From Saposhnikovia divaricata (lineage: Eukaryota; Streptophyta; Magnoliopsida; Apiales; Apiaceae), in assembly GCA_036435485.1 (NCBI GenBank), contig CM071598.1, forward strand, positions 176,214,148 to 176,278,147: a stretch of 64,000 nucleotides of DNA, in the 5' to 3' direction. The translations under genes and the position numbers were made by a program. Positions 58,937-64,000 of the stretch are shown here, in pieces. A model generated the notes under the pieces. It saw only the letters and a list, made by a program, of their open reading frames with translations. It did no database searches and was not told the DNA's origin. The first letter of the stretch is position 1. Each line of letters starts with the position of its first letter.

Positions 58937-60910
58937 GTGGAACTGGACCTGAAAAACCTATATTGGGAGGTGGAAGAAGATCCCATGGAGAACAATGATT
59001 TTGATGACGATAAGGTTGGTATCAAGAGTCAAGAGAAAGATGCAAGGGACAGATGGTCAGAGGGTTCTGAAGGTACGGGAGCTGGAAAATCACAACCTGA
59101 AGTTTGTGATTTACCAATCAAAATAGATCCCATGGTGATGACAACACCAAGAATGGAGGGGCAGGACCTTGATGGCAGCCATGATAAGGTTTATCCCAGA
59201 TATGAATCCTGGAGTCAAGAGATGAAGAGAAAAAATGGTTTCGAACAGGAAAAGAAACGGAACAGGCTAGAGCAGCTCCTCAAAGATTGTAAGAGGCAGA
59301 ATTCTAGTACAAAAGTTGAGACAGAAAAAAACCTTTAGTTGGGAGGAAACCAGTTTGATGAAGGAAGGTCCCTCGAAGAGGTACCAACAAGTCAGTATGG
59401 GAGGTCCGCACAAGGTACGTACGGATATTATGAGGGATGTAAGACCTATACTCCCCTGTGTCTCGATGATGGAGAAGGATTCAAACTGATTCATGAGGAA
59501 TATGTACCTGCTAGTGTACATACTATCGGGAAATTGGACCCCTACACGATCAAAAGGCAGAAAGAAATATGGAGGAATGAGAAGCTAAAGCCAGAGCTAT
59601 AGATGAGGAAAAATAGAGGTCCTTTTGTTTCAGAGGAGGATGGTACAGCTCCTTTCCTTAATCTCAGGATAAGGGGAGAGAGTTTAGATACGATGGTAAC
59701 ACTGACCCCATGGAATACCTCCATCGTTTTAACCAAGAAATGAAAGCGCTACAAGTGAAGGGACCCACAAGGTGTAGGATGTTAGCAGTGACCCTTGTGG
59801 GAGATGCTCGCAAGTGGTACGAATGGCTTCCTAGGCAATTCAAGAGCTCATGGATATAGGTAGAGGAGCTGTTTAAGACTCAATTTCAAACTCCCAAGAC
59901 CGGAAATGTGTTGGAAGATCCCTTACAGAGTTTCAAGCAAGGAAATTGTGAGACCCTGGGAGAGTATTTTTATCATTTTAACAAACAAGTATTAAGAGTG
60001 GCGGAGACGATGGATGAGGTATTAAGAGGTCATCTCGTTGCAGGGCTGTATCCAAACAGTAGTTTCTTGGAGGAGTTACAGCAGGATAAGCCCAAAACCC
60101 TCCATGAGCTTTATTCTAGGTCAGAGTTACATGAAAAAATGGAGGAGAGCAAGAAGGTGCGAGCATCTCAAAACGGACGGAGTCCAAAAGTTGGGGGAAG
60201 GAAGGAGGAATTTGTTCTTCACCATAGGAGGAGGTCCTGCCATAAAAGCTTCTCCTCGTAATACTTCACAGGCACAAAAACTTTGAGGAATGTGTGGAGT
60301 TGATCGAGAGGTGGTGACTTCAGTGCCTGATGTGGTGCAATCGAATGGTAAAGTTCCTGTAGCTGGAAGATATAGTAGGTACGTGAGGTACACACCTTTA
60401 ACCATTACTCAAGAGCAGGTTTTGGAGGCAGGTGATCGAGCCGGTCTTTTTAGAAAACCATCTCGTACAGGTTTTGTAGGAAACATCCGTGAAGGAAGGT
60501 ACTGTGCATTTCATGAGAAACATGGACATACTACGGCAAAGTGTCGACACCTGAGGGATTATATAGAAGACTTGGTACGGAAGGGTTATTTTTCAGAGTT
60601 TGTGGCATGGGGTCCGTGTCTAATGAAAAAGGATGACGAAAGAGGTATAGTTGAGGCAACAACAAGAATTGGGGTAGCCGAAGACATGGTAGACGGCTTG
60701 CGCTATGGAGGGTTGAGGGAAATGAATTCTCGAAATATTATGGATGGAATAAAAAACAAATCACAAGACGAGCCGCGGTTGGTAGTACCTCAACAGACAA
60801 GACCAACATCATCAAGTAGCGAAACATCTTCTTCTTCTTCTTTGAAGTGTTGCTTTGAGGGGTTGGAAAATGCTGATTCAGGAACAAACGTCGGCCCATT
60901 TCAGGAATAA
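58937..60910 (+). pseudogene. Ty3/gypsy (Tat/Ogre-like) gag, decayed
   Basis: Several frames follow one another. 58937-59602 is charged and has stops at 59336 and 59600. Near 59690 the typical start of the gag core appears (DGNTDPMEYLHRF), in another frame from the preceding open stretch. It continues GDARKWYEWLP, with a stop after KSSWI near 59857, then EYFYHFNKQVLRVAE and VAGLYPNSSFLEEL to 60261. A further shift leads to 60290-60910 with YCAFHEKHGHTTAKCRHL and DYIEDLVRKGYFSEF, the zinc-finger-like end of Tat-lineage gag. No protease or RT follows. It is a decayed or pol-deleted element whose 5' part is missing at the 58930 junction. Confidence 0.75.
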
Positions 60911-61283
60911 GCATAGAGTTTTGTTAGCAACAGCTGCTATGTGCAGGTCCAGGTAAGAATTTTTAAACCATATTTCTTCTTTCTTCTTGTTGCTTGGGGG
61001 GTAGCTTGTTTACCTCCCCGTGTAAGTGATTATCAAAGTTAAATCATCAATAAAGTTCATGTTATGTTACTTATATGAATTGTATGAGTACATGTTTAGC
61101 TGATTGATGTTTGCTTAATTGAACCTAAACTTTATTTGTTTAAGATTGATTGTGCACAAATTCTATGTGTTCAAATGCTTTATTCTAGTTCTTCGTCATA
61201 ATTAGTTATATATTAAAAAACTAGGGGTAGTGAATATATACTAGTAATTTATAAAGTCAAAAATGAGTCATGGGTTTGGGAAT
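60911..61283 (+). other. Non-coding region after Tat-like gag
   Basis: No pol. A G/C-rich hairpin GGGGGGTA-GCTTGTT-TACCTCCCC lies at 60996-61019, followed by AATAAAG near 61050. Otherwise AT-rich. Confidence 0.5.
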
Positions 61284-62790
61284 GAAATCTGGCTCGCGAA
61301 GATCTTATGAAACTAGGTTCACGAGGTGCCTTAATGAAATCTGGCTTGCAAAGCTCCTATGAAATTAGGTTCGCAAGGTGCCTTAACCATATGCTAAGCA
61401 CAATGGCTTTGTGCTGAGAGTACCTCAAGGATGAGGTGCTGATGAGTTGATAACATATGGTTTATGTTAAGCACAATGGTTTTGTGTTGAAAGTACCTTA
61501 AGGATGAGGTGCTGATGAATTGGTATCTCAAGGATGAGGTACTGATGATTTAATAAACACAATGGCTTTGTGCTGAGGGTACCTCAAGGATGAGGTGCTG
61601 ATGAATTTATAGCATATGGTTTATGCTAAGCACAATGGTTTTGTGCTGAAAGTACGTCAAGGATGAGGTGCTGATGAATTGGTATCTCAAGGATGAGGTA
61701 CTGATGATTTAATAAGCACAATGGCTTTGTGCTGAGGGTACCTCAAGGATGAGGTGCTGATGAATTTATAGCATATGGTTTATGCTAAGCACAATGGTTT
61801 TGTGCTGAGAGTACCTCAGGGATGAGGTGCTGATGAGTTGATAGCATATGGTTTATGCTAAGCACAATGGTTTTATGCTGAAAGTACCTCAAGGATGAGG
61901 TGCTGATGAATTGGTATCTCAAGGATGAGGTACTGATGATGTAATAAGCACAATGGCTTTGTGCTGAAAGTACCTCAAGGATGAGGTGTTGATGAATTGA
62001 TACCTCAAGGATGAGGTACTGATGAAGGTATAGCATATGGTTTATGCTAAAGCACAATGGCTTTCTGCTGCGAGTACCTCAGGTTTGAGGTGCTGATAAA
62101 TTTATAGCATATGGTTTATGCTAAGCACAATGGTTTTGTACTGAAAGTACCTCAAGGATGAGGTGCTGATGAATTGGTATCTCAAGGATGAGGTACTGAT
62201 GATTTAATAAGCACAATGGCTTTGTGCTGAGGGTACCTCAAGGATGAGGTGTTGATGAATTAATAGCATATGGTTTATGCTAAGCACAATGGCTTTATGC
62301 TGAGAAACCTCGGGGATGAGGTGCTGATGAGTTGATAGCATATGGTTTATGCTAAGAAAAATGGTTTTGTGCTGAAAGTACCTCAAGGATGAGGTGCTGA
62401 TGAATTGGTATCTCAAGGATGAGGTACTGATGATGTAATAAGCACAATGGCTTTGTGCTGAAAGTACCTCAAGGATGAGGTGTTGATGAATTGATACCAC
62501 AAGGATGAGGTACTGATGAAGGTATAGCATATGGTTTATGCTAAAGCACAATGGCTTTCTGCTACGAGTACCTCAGGGTTGAGGTGCTGATGAATTTATA
62601 GCATATGGTTTATGCTAAGCACAATGGTTTTGTGCTGTGAGTACCTCAGGGTCGAGGTGGTGATGATTTGATAGCATATGGTTTATGCTAAGCAAGCATA
62701 TGGTTTGTGCTAGGCAGCATATGATTTGTGTTGAGAGTACCTCAGGGTTAATGTGCAGATGAATTGATGGCATATGCTAAGATGGCTTTT
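61284..62790 (+). repeat. Hairpin-rich tandem repeat array, 494 bp higher-order period
   Basis: It begins with two 50 bp units (ATGAAATCTGGCTCGCGAAG... type, 61284-61383). It continues with alternating short palindromic blocks: AGCATATGGTTTATGCT, GCACAATGGTTTTGTGC and ACCTCAAGGATGAGGT, joined by GATGAATT-like spacers. About ten AGCATATGGTTTATGCT copies occur. Comparing 61611-62104 with 62105-62598 gives a period of 494. ORFs inside (61785-62057 and 62204-62551, minus) follow the repeat and are not genes. Tandem repeats in the 3' untranslated part of Tat/Ogre elements are known sources of plant satellites. Confidence 0.9.
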
Positions 62791-63667
62791 TGCTATGAGT
62801 ATCTTATGTAAGAGAAACTGAGTTTCCAGAAGCATATGGTTGATGTGTCAAAGGTATATGGTTGGCTAAGGATATGGATGGTGAGTATATTAGTCAAAAA
62901 TATGGAGAGGATAAGCCGAGTAGATAAATGATCTAAATTATAGGGGTGGTTCTCCCTACTTATATATATGTGTTTGCATGAGCAAATGCTTTAGAGTAAA
63001 CTGGGAATGATATCCCACAATGGCCTACAGGGCCTCATTAAGTGCAAGTGCTTATGGACCTCACGTGGTTGGTTTGATTATGGACACATGTGAAGCTAGC
63101 ATATCGCGAGGAAATCTATTGATCACTAAGTGGTTTTAATTATACGGATTAGCTGCTGTTATGGTCATCGGATTACCGATGTGATTTTATTTCTTGGATT
63201 GAAGACATGAAATTTGTGCCCCAATAAATATAAGGGGGGTAAGTGTGTTCGTACTATTTATTGATTCATACCAGTTAAGATTTACTCAGTTGGGGATAGT
63301 AATTAGGTGTGGCTAACGGTTGAAAAAGAGGTGCGACTACGATAGTACCTAGTGTATGAGTTTCAGTTATTGGAACCTAAGGAGCTATTGGAATGTATCC
63401 TATTAAAGGATGTTTACGCATGACATAGCACAATCAGATATGAAAGCAAATTATCTATGCAAAAAAGAAATTCATGACATCAAAGTAAAACCAAGTTATG
63501 AGTACAACTTGTGAGGCGTTACGAGGAGCCCACAACCTCATTTAAAATTCAAGTTACAGCACAAGCGCCAAAGATACTTCTCAAGATTATAAAGTTTCAA
63601 CCCAAACATGGGTGCCAAGTTGTTAAAACCAAAAGTACTTCAATGATTATGATAATAAAGGAAGGGA
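62791..63667. other. Non-coding region, possible 3' end of the Tat-like element
   Basis: TATAAGGGGGGTAAG at about 63229-63243, followed by TGTGTTCGTAC, could be a polypurine tract and LTR start, but no second LTR is available to test it. No ORF is supported; 63511-63693 is short and lacks homology. Confidence 0.35.
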
Positions 63668-64000
63668 TTAAGGAGCAGGAGGAGCTACCTTAGTGACGGT
63701 TGGTGTTTGGTCAGCAGCAGCTTCTGTTGAAACAGGATTTGAAGAAGGGATGCCAGTCTCTATTCCACTCTCCTGAACCTCAGCTTCTAGGTTCTGTGAA
63801 TGCAGAGGAGCTTCAACTATCTTGATATCTGTAGCTCCCTCTTTGGTTTTTTCAGCTCCGTTCTTCTGTGCATCCTCTATTGTCTTGATTGCACTCTTTT
63901 CAAGCTTAGTCCAGTCGAGGTCCGGGAACACAGCTTTGGTAGACGCAATGTAATCATCGATTCCGTTCTTGTAGCCCGCTTCATACCTGGCTCTTTTCTG
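63668..64000 (-). CDS. Partial ORF running off the right edge, unknown
   Basis: The minus-strand frame is open from the window edge to a TAA at 63668-63670 (110 codons). It begins with an Arg/Tyr-rich helix (ARYEAGYKNGIDDYIAS), then FPDLDWTKLEKSAIKTIED and a low-complexity Glu/Ser/Pro/Thr tail ending KVAPPAP. The AGYKNGIDDYI pattern resembles C-terminal segments of plant retrotransposon gag-like proteins, which is a weak match. Start and domain lie outside the window. Confidence 0.45.
   Translation of the reverse strand, partial: QKRARYEAGYKNGIDDYIASTKAVFPDLDWTKLEKSAIKTIEDAQKNGAEKTKEGATDIKIVEAPLHSQNLEAEVQESGIETGIPSSNPVSTEAAADQTPTVTKVAPPAP

Noticed and set aside
61785..62551. Minus-strand ORFs rich in His, Gln, Leu and Ser
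   Set aside because: They repeat with the 494 bp unit of the hairpin array. The conserved unit is DNA, not a protein.
61284..62790. CRISPR-like appearance of short palindromic repeats
   Set aside because: Units are directly tandem with no unique spacers, the context is a plant retroelement, and no cas genes are present.
63229..63260. Polypurine tract and LTR start for the Tat-like element
   Set aside because: The G-run and following TG are suggestive, but no partner LTR exists in the window. Kept only as a possibility in the region note.

Overview
This window is plant nuclear DNA, almost certainly from a eudicot. It holds intron-rich genes with GT-AG junctions, wall-associated and S-domain receptor kinase genes, Sirevirus, Tekay and Tat LTR retrotransposons, a Helitron and several MITEs. 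Nothing fixes the species. All exon and element borders were read by eye.

The left half (1 to about 35.9 kb) is nested mobile DNA. A Sirevirus-like Ty1/copia element on the minus strand runs from beyond the left edge to about 18.54 kb. Its gag is split by a complete 10,418 bp insertion at 4650-15067. The insert has 3,434 bp LTRs that look almost identical and a 5 bp target duplication (TAGGT). It derives from a Ty3/gypsy Tekay/Del chromovirus, keeps gag, has lost nearly all of pol, and carries an extra GC-rich ORF upstream of gag. A second, plus-strand Sirevirus (19460-33155, target duplication CTTCA) sits inside a terminal-inverted-repeat element. It carries a decayed third ORF of about 4.3 kb downstream of pol. 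A probable solo LTR (34842-35853) and a long CA/TA microsatellite follow.

The region 36-40 kb is AT-rich and contains a pogo/Emigrant-type MITE, a 60 bp tandem repeat, a hairpin around CACGTG, and a complete non-autonomous Helitron (37777-39737). The Helitron ends about 370 bp upstream of the TATA box of the first host gene.

Host genes occupy 40-55.5 kb. A plus-strand DUF707 gene (374 aa, 14 coding exons plus a 5' UTR exon) is followed on the minus strand by an intact wall-associated kinase-like gene (772 aa, 3 exons), a kinase-less relic of a G-type lectin S-receptor kinase, and a tandem WAK-like paralogue. The paralogue is broken by frameshifts, has lost the VAIK lysine, and has a 21 bp duplication in the activation loop.

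From 55.5 kb, three head-to-tail copies of a small gag-only LTR element (TR-GAG type) share two LTRs. They abut the decayed gag of a Ty3/gypsy Tat/Ogre-like element. Downstream of that gag is a tandem array (about 61.28-62.79 kb) built almost wholly of short hairpins, with a 494 bp higher-order period. A partial minus-strand ORF runs off the right edge.
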